The notes: generated by a model not told the origin, from the sequence alone. A stretch of 14,874 bases of DNA from an uncultured Lachnoclostridium sp. (GCA_902464595.1 CABQJX010000067.1:1-14874); one strand, 5' to 3'. Positions 1 to 7,259 are shown, counted from the stretch's first letter. Numbers and translations are program-made.

Positions 1-1
1 G

Positions 2-469
2 GAGACCATCAAGGAGGCTGTAAGGGCCATCCGGGGCGTCCGCTCCTCCATGAACGTACCGCCCAGCAAAAAGGCTGCAGTCTATGTCGTATCTGAGGAC
101 ACGGGACTTTTAAAGGTGTTTGAGGACAGCAAGAGCTTCTTTGCCGCTTTGGGCTATGCAGGAGAGGTTCATCTGCAGACTGACAAGGAGGGGATCGCAG
201 ACGATGCTGTTTCCGCTGTGATCCATAAAGCAGTGATCTATATGCCCTTTGCCGATCTTGTTGATATTGAGAAGGAGATAGAACGCTTAAAGGGAGAGGA
301 AAAACGGCTGAACGGCGAGCTGGCCCGGTCCAGAGGTATGCTGGGGAATGAAAAATTTGTCAGCCGGGCTCCGGAGGCTAAGATCGCAGAGGAGCGGGCA
401 AAGCTGGAAAAATATGAACAGATGATGGAGCAGGTACAGCTGCGCCTTGCACAATTGGTACAGATGTAA
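2..469 (+). CDS. valS: Valyl-tRNA synthetase, C-terminal part (5' end outside window)
   Basis: This is the last ~155 codons of valyl-tRNA synthetase, the cytoplasmic enzyme that charges tRNA-Val with valine. The frame is open from base 2, so the gene begins upstream and the internal ATG at 50 is not the real start. Visible hallmarks are the IRxxR...MNVPPSKK segment that ends the anticodon-binding domain, a mixed alpha/beta linker, and then the C-terminal coiled-coil arm (about the last 65 residues) rich in E/K/R heptads. The arm carries the family signature 'KFVSRAPEAKIAEERAKL', where the arm turns and packs against the tRNA. The stop is TAA at 467-469. The next gene starts in the overlapping TAATG, so the two are probably cotranscribed and translationally coupled. 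Identification is by family motif and I consider it secure. Confidence 0.95.
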   Translation, partial: ETIKEAVRAIRGVRSSMNVPPSKKAAVYVVSEDTGLLKVFEDSKSFFAALGYAGEVHLQTDKEGIADDAVSAVIHKAVIYMPFADLVDIEKEIERLKGEEKRLNGELARSRGMLGNEKFVSRAPEAKIAEERAKLEKYEQMMEQVQLRLAQLVQM

Positions 470-1701
470 TGATCGGAAAGAAAGAGGAAGCACATCAGGT
501 GATCTATGTCCAAATGCTGGGCGGCTTCTCCCTTACCATGGGAGATAAATTCCTGGATGATAAGGGAAGCCGTTCCCGCAAGGCATGGAACCTGTTAAGC
601 TACCTGATCTATAAGAGAAAGGAACCTGTCTCTTTTGCGGAATTGTCCGGGGTCATATGGAGAGAGGATGAGGAGGAAAATCCTGGAAAGGCCTTAAAAA
701 CATTGGTGTTCCGCGTCAGAAGAATGCTGGAGGAGGCTGGATTTCCGGCCCAGGAGCTGATCGTAAGTTATCGGGGCGCTTATCAATGGAACCCCCAGTG
801 GGAGACGGTCACAGATACGGATCGGTTTGAAAAGCTGTATTTCAAAGGGATGGGAGACAGAGATAAGAAAAAAGGCAGCCTGGCAGAATGCCAGGAGGCC
901 TTCTCCCTCTATCGGGGGAAATTTCTTCCAAGAGCGGAGCGATGGGCGTATCCGCCTTCCAGCTATTATCACAGCCTGTATGAAAAGCTGGTTCCCTTTA
1001 TGGCAGACCGGCTGATCCGGGAGGGTTCCTACGGGAAAGCGGAGGAACTGTGCAGCCGGGCTATTTCTGTGGATCCTTTTGCAGAGGATTTTTATTATTT
1101 CTGGATCTACGCGATCTGCTGCCAGGGAAGGCAAACGGAGGCTATGAGGCGTTACCGGGAGGCAGGCAGTTTTTTTTATCAGGAGGGACTTATGACCCCT
1201 TCTGAGCATTTCGAGGATCTGTACCGGATCATCAGCGATACAAAAACCAGGGAGACCGCTTCTTTGGAGGAAATTTATCAGTCCCTGTGCGAGGGAGGCG
1301 ACCGGGCGGGCCATGGAGCCTATCGGTGTGAATACATTGTTTTTAAACAGCTGATCCAGCTGGAGCGCAGGAGCATGGAGCGCAGCGGAGATTCGGTGTA
1401 CCTCTGCCTTTTGACTGTGAGGGATCGGAATGGGGAGATTTTAAAGCCGGAGATCCAGACGCGGGCTATGGAACGGCTGCAGACGGCTCTGGAATATTCC
1501 ATCCGTGCCTGTGACGCCTATTCCAGATACAGCGTCAGCCAGCTTTTGCTGCTTTTGTGTTCTGCTACCTATGAGGACAGCCGCAAAGTGGCGGAGCGGA
1601 TCCTGTCGGCTTACAGCCGTTCTTACACGAGAAAAGATGTAAAGGTCACCTTCAGCCTGGAAGCGCTGGTTCCTATAAAAGCGCCGTGCCTCCTGACCTG
1701 A
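469..1701 (+). CDS. BTAD-type (SARP-like) transcriptional regulator with degenerate GGDEF-like C-terminus
   Basis: A 410-aa probable DNA-binding regulator. Residues ~12-90 form an OmpR/SARP-type winged helix ('VQMLGGFSLTMGDK' opening strands, then the KAWNLLSYL and FRVRRMLEEAG helices). Residues ~115-255 are a helical bacterial transcriptional activation domain (BTAD) with TPR-like helices. Residues ~287-402 resemble the fold of a GGDEF domain: a beta strand (VYLCLLTV), a long helix ending RACDAYSRYSVSQ, a hydrophobic strand (LLLLL), then the ERI helix and a KVTFSLEA strand. Where an active diguanylate cyclase would have RxGGDEF there is RYSVSQ, so it should be catalytically dead; this domain call is an inference. 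No signal peptide or receiver domain is seen. The ATG at 469 overlaps the valS stop by one base. Its targets are unknown; the DMT transporter 37 bases downstream is a candidate by proximity only. Confidence 0.8.
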   Translation: MIGKKEEAHQVIYVQMLGGFSLTMGDKFLDDKGSRSRKAWNLLSYLIYKRKEPVSFAELSGVIWREDEEENPGKALKTLVFRVRRMLEEAGFPAQELIVSYRGAYQWNPQWETVTDTDRFEKLYFKGMGDRDKKKGSLAECQEAFSLYRGKFLPRAERWAYPPSSYYHSLYEKLVPFMADRLIREGSYGKAEELCSRAISVDPFAEDFYYFWIYAICCQGRQTEAMRRYREAGSFFYQEGLMTPSEHFEDLYRIISDTKTRETASLEEIYQSLCEGGDRAGHGAYRCEYIVFKQLIQLERRSMERSGDSVYLCLLTVRDRNGEILKPEIQTRAMERLQTALEYSIRACDAYSRYSVSQLLLLLCSATYEDSRKVAERILSAYSRSYTRKDVKVTFSLEALVPIKAPCLLT

Positions 1702-1738
1702 TCCCCGGAACATTTTAAGAAAAAGGAAGATACATTCT

Positions 1739-2641
1739 ATGAACATAAAGAATATACTGCTGCTGTTTCTCACCGCTGCTATCTGGGGCGTAGCGTTTGT
1801 GGCCCAAAGTGTGGGGATGGAACACGTAGGGCCATTTACTTTCAGCTGTGCCCGGTTTTTCCTTGGAGGATTGGTGCTGCTGCCTTTTGTGTGGTATTCA
1901 GGTAAAAAGAAGGGGAATACCATGGTGATCCCCGGTCACAGGAAGACACTTCTCATCGGAGGGCTGAGCTGTGGCATCGCCCTGTGCCTTGCCACGAATT
2001 TTCAGCAGATCGGCATCCAGTACACCACGGTAGGAAAGGCAGGATTTATCACGGCCTGCTATATTGTTATTGTGCCGGTGATGGGACTGCTCCTGGGAAA
2101 AAAATGCAGCCCTATGGTAGCGGGGGCAGTTGTCCTGTCTTTAGGCGGCCTTTACCTGCTGTGTATGGCGGGAGGAGAGCTGGCGATGAACCGTGGGGAT
2201 CTCCTTATGCTGGTCTGCGCCCTTTTGTTTTCCGCCCACATTATGATCATTGATTTCTTTTCACCCGTGGTGGATGGGGTCAAAATGTCCTGTATCCAAT
2301 TTTTTGTCAGCGCTGTTTTGTCGGGGGCAGCCATGTTTCTATGGGAAAAGCCGGATATGGGGCAGCTTCTTATGGCTTGGGCTCCTGTTCTCTATGCGGG
2401 TGTCCTGTCCTGCGGTGTGGGTTATACCCTGCAGATCATCGGTCAGAAGGGCATGAATCCTACGGTGGCCTCTCTGATCCTGAGCCTGGAATCCAGCATT
2501 TCCGTGCTGGCCGGCTGGGTGATCCTGGGACAGAGGCTTACGTCCAGAGAGCTTTGGGGATGCGTCCTGATGTTTGGAGCCATTATCCTGGCCCAACTGC
2601 CGAATCCCGTCGAAAGAAAGGGAAAAAGGGCGAGAATATAA
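1739..2641 (+). CDS. EamA/DMT-family membrane transporter
   Basis: A 300-aa integral membrane protein of the drug/metabolite transporter superfamily, the usual length for this family. It has about ten hydrophobic segments arranged as two EamA halves. The first begins at residue ~5 with the characteristic AAIWGVAFVAQ stretch and ARFFLGGLVLLP second helix. The second half begins near residue 150 (LLMLVCALLFSAHIMIID) and includes the conserved PTVASLILSLESSISVLAGW segment near residue 245. A KK/R-rich tail follows the last helix. Family members export or import small metabolites or amino acids; the substrate cannot be read from the sequence. The ATG at 1739 has an AAGGAAGA ribosome site about 10 bases upstream. 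It follows the BTAD gene by 37 bases with no terminator between them, so readthrough is likely. Confidence 0.88.
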   Translation: MNIKNILLLFLTAAIWGVAFVAQSVGMEHVGPFTFSCARFFLGGLVLLPFVWYSGKKKGNTMVIPGHRKTLLIGGLSCGIALCLATNFQQIGIQYTTVGKAGFITACYIVIVPVMGLLLGKKCSPMVAGAVVLSLGGLYLLCMAGGELAMNRGDLLMLVCALLFSAHIMIIDFFSPVVDGVKMSCIQFFVSAVLSGAAMFLWEKPDMGQLLMAWAPVLYAGVLSCGVGYTLQIIGQKGMNPTVASLILSLESSISVLAGWVILGQRLTSRELWGCVLMFGAIILAQLPNPVERKGKRARI

Positions 2642-2687
2642 GGTTGCTATTTATCTGCAATTCAGTTAAGATGATAGGTGAGATGAA

Positions 2688-4061
2688 ATGACAATGGAAC
2701 GGGCAGAAGTATATTTGGAAAAAATTCCCATGTGGGCCAAGAAGAAACATTCACTTGAGGCCGGGAAACGTTTTTTGCACTGCCTGGGAGATCCGCAGGA
2801 GAAGATCCCGGCTGTCCATGTGGCGGGGACAAATGGAAAGGGATCGGTATGCGCCTTTCTCTCCTCTGTTTTAAAAACAGCGGGATACCGGGTGGGAACC
2901 TTTATTTCTCCCCACCTGGTGGATATAAAGGAGCGGTTCCTGATCGACGGGGAACCGGTGAGTGAGGAGGAATTTCAGAGGGCTTTTGAGACGGTCCTTT
3001 CTGTCTGGGAAGACTGCAGGGAACGGGAGGATCTTTGCCACCCAACTTACTTTGAGTTTCTTTTTTATATGGCAATGGTTCTGTTTCGGGAACAGCAGGT
3101 AGATTTGATGGTTTTGGAGACAGGTATGGGAGGAAGGCTGGATATTACCAATGTGATCCGCCAGCCCCTGGCCAGCGTGATTACCTCTATCAGCCTGGAT
3201 CACACTATGTATCTGGGAAATACCCTGGAAGAGATCGCAGGAGAGAAAGCAGGGATCATCAAGGAGGGGGTTCCCGTGATCTATGACGGGAACTGCCCGG
3301 AGGCGAAGGCAGTGATCCTTCGCCATGCCAGGGAAAGAAAAGCGCCTTCCTATGGGGTGAGCCAGGAGGATTTCCAGGTTTGTTTTTTGGAGCCGCCTTC
3401 CTTTGGGGAGGAACTCTTCACAGTGGGGGGAAGCTGCCCCAGCCGTCTGGACACGTTCCAGATACAGGGAAGGCGTCTGAACCATTTGGAGGAAAGTCCT
3501 CTCTGCCTTACAATCCCCTTTCACGCTTTTTATCAGGGACAGAACGCCATGCTGGCAGCACGCACCTTGGAGGTGCTGCGCCGATCGGATCCTGAAAAAT
3601 GGCGTATTACAGACCAGCAGCTGAAGGAGGGGATCCGAAGAACCAGCTGGCCGGGCCGCATGGAACAGGTGGGAGAGGGGATTTATCTGGACGGCGCCCA
3701 TAATCCGGGAGGGATACAGGCATTTATCCAGGCAGCCTCCCGCCTGACGGCATCCAGGAAGCAGAAGGCGTATCTTCTCTTTGCCGCTGTGTCGGACAAG
3801 GATTACCGGGAAATGGCTTCCCTGTTAGGGGAAGGAATGGACTGGGAGGCAGTGGCTGTGGTTCATATAAAGAGCCAGCGGGGGCTTTCATCGCAGGAGC
3901 TGGTTTCCGTTTTTAAGCAGAGGCTTGAGGCCCCGGTATTTTCCTATGAAGATACAGAGACAGCAGTGAAAGATATGATCCGCAGAAAGGGAGATGGGCT
4001 GCTTTTCTGTGTTGGTTCCCTCTATCTCATCGGGGAGATCAAAGCCGCGTTTATAGGATAG
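2688..4061 (+). CDS. folC: Folylpolyglutamate synthase / dihydrofolate synthase
   Basis: A 457-aa Mur-ligase-family enzyme that adds glutamate to dihydropteroate or to folates in the cytoplasm, using ATP. Visible motifs in order: P-loop GTNGKGS at residues 47-53, SPHL at 74-77, ETGMGGRLDITN at 144-155, DHT at 171-173 followed by the LGNTLEEIAGEKAGIIK omega-loop/lysine segment at 176-192, WPGRME at 321-326 and LDGAHN at 334-339 at the start of the C-terminal ligase domain. These are the full set expected for FolC, and the length is normal. The ATG at 2688 is preceded by AGGTGAGAT. A second in-frame ATG lies two codons in. It starts 46 bases after the transporter and is followed after 10 bases by a 48-aa ORF. 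Whether it has both dihydrofolate and folylpolyglutamate synthase activities cannot be decided from motifs alone. Confidence 0.95.
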   Translation: MTMERAEVYLEKIPMWAKKKHSLEAGKRFLHCLGDPQEKIPAVHVAGTNGKGSVCAFLSSVLKTAGYRVGTFISPHLVDIKERFLIDGEPVSEEEFQRAFETVLSVWEDCREREDLCHPTYFEFLFYMAMVLFREQQVDLMVLETGMGGRLDITNVIRQPLASVITSISLDHTMYLGNTLEEIAGEKAGIIKEGVPVIYDGNCPEAKAVILRHARERKAPSYGVSQEDFQVCFLEPPSFGEELFTVGGSCPSRLDTFQIQGRRLNHLEESPLCLTIPFHAFYQGQNAMLAARTLEVLRRSDPEKWRITDQQLKEGIRRTSWPGRMEQVGEGIYLDGAHNPGGIQAFIQAASRLTASRKQKAYLLFAAVSDKDYREMASLLGEGMDWEAVAVVHIKSQRGLSSQELVSVFKQRLEAPVFSYEDTETAVKDMIRRKGDGLLFCVGSLYLIGEIKAAFIG

Positions 4062-4071
4062 GAGTGAGAAT

Positions 4072-4218
4072 ATGATTGATTTTGAGGAAGAAATCCAGCG
4101 TTTTAAACCAAGTCTGGATGTGGAGGAAGTGGAGGACGCCATCGTAAAAAGCGACCTGACGGACATGACAGACATTATGATGGAGCTGATAAAAGAAAGA
4201 GGCGAGAGTGACCGGTGA
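4072..4218 (+). CDS. Small 48-aa acidic helical protein, unknown function
   Basis: A short ORF with a strong ribosome site (GGAGTGAG at 4061-4068) directly overlapping the folC stop. The product begins MIDFEEEIQRFKPSLDVEEV and ends ...ELIKERGESDR. It is acidic, predicted helical, and has no membrane segment or recognisable domain. Its TGA at 4216-4218 overlaps the GTG start of the TPR gene as GTGA, the classic arrangement for translational coupling. The ribosome site, the tight spacing on both sides and the amphipathic pattern (FEEEIQRF, DIMMELI) argue that it is a real gene and not a spacer. I do not recognise the family. It may be a partner or a coupling leader for the TPR protein. Confidence 0.65.
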   Translation: MIDFEEEIQRFKPSLDVEEVEDAIVKSDLTDMTDIMMELIKERGESDR

Positions 4219-5525
4219 GTATCGACTATGCAAGACAAAACCAGCAGATAGCCAACAGCTTTTATAATCTGGGGCTGGAGAAGGCCAGGATCCGTGATCT
4301 GTCAGGCGCTGCCCAGTGTTTGAAAAAGAGCCTTCATTTCAATAAATATCAGATTGATGCAAGAAACCTGTTGGGACTGATCTACTATGAAAACGGAGAG
4401 GTAGCAGACGCCCTGGTACAGTGGGTCATCAGTATGAGCCTGCAGCCAGAGGAAAATCTGGCTGACCACTATCTGGACGAAATCCAGAGAAAGCCGGGAC
4501 AGCTGGAGGTGGAGAGCCAGAATGTCAAAACCTTCAACCAGGCTCTCTGGCACGCCCAAAATGGCAGCGATGACCTGGCGATCCTCCAGCTCGCCAGGGT
4601 GGTGGAGGCTAATCCACATTTTGTGAAGGCCCACCTGCTTTTGGCTCTGCTCTATATGGCCAGGGAAGATTATAATAAGGCAGGGCGTTCTCTGTACAAG
4701 ATCCTTCAGATTGATAAGAGCAACCAGAAGGCGCTCTACTATATGTCAGTGGTGAAGCAGAATACAGGCAGGGCCGATGCGGAAAAGCGGCGCATGGTAA
4801 AAGCCTTTTCCCACCGGAAGATGGAGGATGACGATGTGATCATCCCCAATACATATAAGGAGACCACAGGGATCTCAACGGTAGTCCACATCATTATCGG
4901 GCTGCTTTTAGGCGTCATGGCATTTTATTTCCTGATCCTTCCGGCCAAGACAAAGAATCTTAACAGTCTCCACGACAGCAATCTGACCTCCTACATGCAA
5001 AAGCTTAACAATGCCAACCAGCAGTATGATATTTTAAAGGCAGATTACGATGAGCTGGAGGCCCATACAAAGGAAGTCCAGGCAGAGCTTGATCAGCTGA
5101 CAGAGGGAAATACCAGCGTGATCGCCCAGTATCAGAGCCTGATCTGGATTTTGCAGAATTACCGTACCGGTGATCTGGCAGCAGCGGCAAAGGCGTTTGC
5201 GGGAGCCAGCTTTGACCTGATCGAGGATTCCAACATCCAGGCCATTGTGGAAAATATCCGTCAGGATATGTCGGCCAATATCTATCAGAATCTGGTCGAT
5301 CACGGGCTGCAGGTGTGGAATGTGGGCAATAAGTCCGAGGCGATGGATTATTTCCAGGCCAGCCTCACCATCAGGCCGGATAACCCAGAGGCTATTTACT
5401 ATGTAGGGCGGCTGTATCAAGATGCAGGGGATATGGATAACGCCAACACGATGTTTGATAAGGTAGTCAACGAGTTCCCGGATTCTGAGTTTGTAGAGCG
5501 GGCGAGGACAGCCAGGGGCTATTAA
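4215..5525 (+). CDS. Membrane-anchored tetratricopeptide-repeat protein
   Basis: A 436-aa protein whose layout is TPR - membrane helix - coiled coil - TPR. Residues ~10-180 hold TPR-like helical pairs (for example ARIRDLSGAAQCLKKSL and KAHLLLALLYMAREDYNKAG). A basic stretch (KRRMVKAFSHRK) precedes a single membrane helix at ~219-243 (STVVHIIIGLLLGVMAFYFL). Residues ~250-298 form a charged heptad-patterned coiled coil, and residues ~355-430 hold further TPRs (NKSEAMDYFQASLTIRPDNPEAIYYVGRLYQDAGDMDNA). By the positive-inside rule the N-terminal TPRs are cytoplasmic and the coiled coil and C-terminal TPRs lie outside. The start is GTG at 4215, sharing GTGA with the stop of the 48-aa ORF. TPRs bind other proteins; the partner is unknown. 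It sits directly before spoIIA but is separated from it by a terminator, so a sporulation role is only a guess. Confidence 0.85.
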   Translation: MSIDYARQNQQIANSFYNLGLEKARIRDLSGAAQCLKKSLHFNKYQIDARNLLGLIYYENGEVADALVQWVISMSLQPEENLADHYLDEIQRKPGQLEVESQNVKTFNQALWHAQNGSDDLAILQLARVVEANPHFVKAHLLLALLYMAREDYNKAGRSLYKILQIDKSNQKALYYMSVVKQNTGRADAEKRRMVKAFSHRKMEDDDVIIPNTYKETTGISTVVHIIIGLLLGVMAFYFLILPAKTKNLNSLHDSNLTSYMQKLNNANQQYDILKADYDELEAHTKEVQAELDQLTEGNTSVIAQYQSLIWILQNYRTGDLAAAAKAFAGASFDLIEDSNIQAIVENIRQDMSANIYQNLVDHGLQVWNVGNKSEAMDYFQASLTIRPDNPEAIYYVGRLYQDAGDMDNANTMFDKVVNEFPDSEFVERARTARGY

Positions 5526-5540
5526 TAAAAAGCAAAGCAG

Positions 5541-5594
5541 ATACCACAGAAGAAAAACGGCAGATAAGCCGAACGATCTTCTGTGGTATTTTTT
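5541..5594 (+). terminator. Rho-independent terminator after the folC-TPR block
   Basis: A perfect 13-bp stem, ATACCACAGAAGA (5541-5553) with TCTTCTGTGGTAT (5577-5589), is followed by six T's (5589-5594). The 23-base loop contains a second small hairpin, CGGC/GCCG (5558-5561 with 5568-5571). It begins 15 bases after the TPR stop codon and ends only 29 bases before the spoIIAA start. Confidence 0.9.
5548..5574 (+). promoter_or_regulatory. Candidate sigma-H promoter for the spoIIA operon, lying inside the terminator
   Basis: AGAAGAAAA (5548-5556) matches the B. subtilis sigma-H -35 pattern RnAGGAwww at all but one position. GCCGAAC (5568-5574) matches the -10 pattern RnnGAAT at all but one position, and the 11-base spacer fits the usual 11-12. 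Transcription would start near 5581, giving a leader of about 43 bases before spoIIAA. The spoIIA operon is a classic sigma-H target in B. subtilis, which supports the reading. The 29 bases between the T-tract and spoIIAA are too few for an independent promoter. Consensus patterns are from memory and the match is imperfect. Confidence 0.45.
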
Positions 5595-5623
5595 GCATAA
5601 AAGAAGAAAAAGGAGAGAGATGG

Positions 5624-5968
5624 ATGGAGCAGACAAAGGTTACTTATGAGGCCAGGGAGGAGACGTTGGTCATTCACCTGCCAAAGGAATTTGACCATCA
5701 TAACTGCAGGGATATGAAGGAGGATACAGATCTTCTTTTGGAGGAAAATTACATAAAGAAGATGGTATTTGATTTTTCCCATACGGACTTTATGGATTCC
5801 TCCGGCATTGGGGTGTTGTTAAACCGGTACAAGCAGATGGCAGCCAGCCGGGGGACGGTAGCTTATTACGGCGCTGGAGCCCAGGTGAAGCGGATCCTGG
5901 ACATGGGAGGCGTCAGCCGCCTGATGCAGGGATTTTCTGACCGGGAAACAGCGATGGCAGAAGGATGA
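5624..5968 (+). CDS. spoIIAA: Anti-sigma-F factor antagonist SpoIIAA (STAS domain)
   Basis: A 114-aa single-domain STAS protein, the usual length. In the forespore, unphosphorylated SpoIIAA binds the kinase SpoIIAB and releases sigma-F. The phosphorylation-site segment FMDSSGIGVLLNRYK is intact, with Ser59 corresponding to B. subtilis Ser58 just after Asp58. The preceding strand KKMVFDFSHTDF and the C-terminal VKRILDMGGVSRL helix are also typical. The ATG at 5624 has AAGGAGAG at 5610-5617. An overlapping ATG at 5620 is in another frame. It is first gene of spoIIAA-spoIIAB-sigF, the same order as in Bacillus, and lies 51 bases before spoIIAB. The identification rests on motif plus operon context. 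Confidence 0.96.
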   Translation: MEQTKVTYEAREETLVIHLPKEFDHHNCRDMKEDTDLLLEENYIKKMVFDFSHTDFMDSSGIGVLLNRYKQMAASRGTVAYYGAGAQVKRILDMGGVSRLMQGFSDRETAMAEG

Positions 5969-6019
5969 CAGGAAGCTGGAAATGTGAGAATGCTGGAATG
6001 AGAACGGAGGGAGCAAAAA

Positions 6020-6454
6020 ATGGAACAGATCAGGGAACAGGTGAGGCTGGAATTTGACAGCCTTTCCCAAAATGAAGAATTTGCCAGGGTAACGGCCGCA
6101 GTGTTTATGAGCCGTTTAAACCCGACCCTGGAGGAAGTGGACGACGTGAAGACAGCGGTTTCTGAGGCCGTGACTAATGCGGTGATCCACGGATATGGAG
6201 AAGGGGAGGGCAGGATCCAGATGGAAATGACCGTGGACTGGCAGGAACGATCCCTGTTGGTGGCGGTGCGGGATCAGGGAGCCGGGATCCCCGATATTGC
6301 AAGGGCCAGAGAGCCTATGTTTACCACAGATCCAAAAGGGGAACGCTCCGGAATGGGATTTTCCTTTATGGAAGCCTTTATGGATGAGGTGGAGGTGGAA
6401 TCAGAGCCGGGCCATGGAACCCTTGTGACTATGAAAAAGCGGATCGGCAGGTGA
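6020..6454 (+). CDS. spoIIAB: Anti-sigma-F factor / serine kinase SpoIIAB
   Basis: A 144-aa GHKL-type ATPase that holds sigma-F inactive in the predivisional cell and mother cell and phosphorylates SpoIIAA. The N-box is EAVTNAVIHGYG (residues ~49-60, with catalytic Glu49 and Mg-binding Asn53), the G1 box is DQGAGIPD (~85-92) and the ATP-lid/G2 segment is GERSGMGFSFMEAF (~107-120). FARVT near residue 21 corresponds to the Arg region that contacts sigma-F and SpoIIAA in Bacillus-type proteins. All catalytic elements are present. The ATG at 6020 has GGAGGGAG at 6006-6013. The stop TGA at 6452-6454 forms AGGTGA, which appears to serve as the ribosome site of sigF. Confidence 0.96.
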   Translation: MEQIREQVRLEFDSLSQNEEFARVTAAVFMSRLNPTLEEVDDVKTAVSEAVTNAVIHGYGEGEGRIQMEMTVDWQERSLLVAVRDQGAGIPDIARAREPMFTTDPKGERSGMGFSFMEAFMDEVEVESEPGHGTLVTMKKRIGR

Positions 6455-6459
6455 CGCCC

Positions 6460-7182
6460 ATGGACGAGACTATGAAATTGATTCATATGGCTCACCAGGG
6501 AGATAAAGAGGCCAGGGACAAGCTGGTCATGGACAATGTGGGACTGGTATGGAGTATTGTGAGGAGGTTTTCCGGCAGAGGGTATGAGCTAGAGGATCTG
6601 TTCCAGATCGGTTCCATTGGCCTGATGAAGGCCATCGACAAATTTGACACCTCCTTTGAGGTGAAATTTTCCACCTATGCGGTTCCTATGATCGCAGGGG
6701 AGATCAAGCGGTTCCTCAGGGATGACGGCATGATCAAGGTCAGCCGTTCCATCAAGGAGCTGGGAACACGGGTGCGGGCAGTCAGGGAGGAGCTGACCTT
6801 CCGCCTGGGAAGGGAGCCTACCATGGACGAGATCGCAGGGGAGCTGGGGGTGAGCCGTGAAGAAGCGGCCGCTTCTCTGGAAGCTGGGGCGGAGGTGGAA
6901 TCTCTGAACCGCCCGGCGGACAGTACAGACGAACAGTCTGCCTGCCTCATGGACCGCTTGACCGGGGAGGATAACCGGGAGGAGGAGCTTTTAAACCGTA
7001 TGGTGTTAAATGATCTGATGGAAGGACTGGAAGAAGAAAAACGGGAGATCATTACGAGACGCTATTTTTATGAGGAAACCCAGACCCAGATTGCTGAAAA
7101 AATGGGGATTTCCCAGGTGCAGGTATCCCGGATGGAAAAACGGATCCTAAAAGAAATGAGGAGCCGCTGGCTGAAAGGATAA
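6460..7182 (+). CDS. sigF: RNA polymerase sporulation sigma factor sigma-F
   Basis: A forespore-specific sigma-70 family factor of 240 aa. Region 2 runs from DNVGLVWSIVRRF through EDLFQIGSIGLMKAIDKFD and FSTYAVPMIAGEIKRFLRDDG, followed by KVSRSIKEL as in Bacillus sigma-F. Region 3 (RLGREPTMDEIAGELGVS) and region 4 with its helix-turn-helix (ETQTQIAEKMGISQVQVSRMEKRIL) are intact. Start choice: the frame also has a GTG at 6451 that makes GTGA with the spoIIAB stop. I prefer ATG 6460 because AGGTGA at 6449-6454 sits 5 bases before it; the longer form would add three residues. The stop TAA (7180-7182) overlaps the -35 element of the next predicted promoter. Confidence 0.95.
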   Translation: MDETMKLIHMAHQGDKEARDKLVMDNVGLVWSIVRRFSGRGYELEDLFQIGSIGLMKAIDKFDTSFEVKFSTYAVPMIAGEIKRFLRDDGMIKVSRSIKELGTRVRAVREELTFRLGREPTMDEIAGELGVSREEAAASLEAGAEVESLNRPADSTDEQSACLMDRLTGEDNREEELLNRMVLNDLMEGLEEEKREIITRRYFYEETQTQIAEKMGISQVQVSRMEKRILKEMRSRWLKG

Positions 7183-7205
7183 AAAGTTCCATTTTGCCCA
7201 TACTA
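7177..7205 (+). promoter_or_regulatory. Candidate sigma-G promoter for the spoVAA-spoVAB operon
   Basis: GGATA (7177-7181) fits the sigma-G -35 pattern GnATR and overlaps the sigF stop codon. CATACTA (7199-7205) fits the -10 pattern CATnnTA exactly, with a 17-base spacer (18 is usual). The start site would be near 7212, about 70 bases before the first ORF. spoVA genes are sigma-G targets in B. subtilis, and the same CATACTA occurs before spoVAC in this window. Consensus is from memory. Confidence 0.6.
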
Positions 7206-7214
7206 TGACAGAAC

Positions 7215-7259
7215 CTGTTTGTCTCTTTTGCCTTTGAGATAGGAAAAAGGAACAGACAG
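7215..7259 (+). other. Long imperfect leader hairpin between sigF and spoVAA
   Basis: CTGTTTGT (7215-7222) pairs with ACAGACAG (7252-7259). After one C/A mismatch TCTTTT (7224-7229) pairs with AAAAGG (7245-7250). After a G/A mismatch CCT (7231-7233) pairs with AGG (7241-7243), leaving a 7-base loop. In all, 17 of 19 positions pair, including two G-U. No T-tract follows, so it is not an ordinary terminator. It begins a few bases after the predicted start site and so would be the 5' structure of the spoVA transcript. Confidence 0.5.

Noticed and set aside
694..1314. A 206-codon minus-strand frame inside the BTAD gene
   Set aside because: No ribosome site or family motif; the + strand frame gives a coherent winged-helix/BTAD protein.
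2643..2672. Possible sigma-A promoter before folC (TTGCTA and TAAGAT, 18-base spacer)
   Set aside because: Both boxes are weak and the start would fall inside the ribosome site only about 10 bases before the ATG.
2871..3701. A 276-codon minus-strand frame inside folC
   Set aside because: folC carries all its catalytic motifs on the + strand; the antisense frame is a by-product of codon bias.
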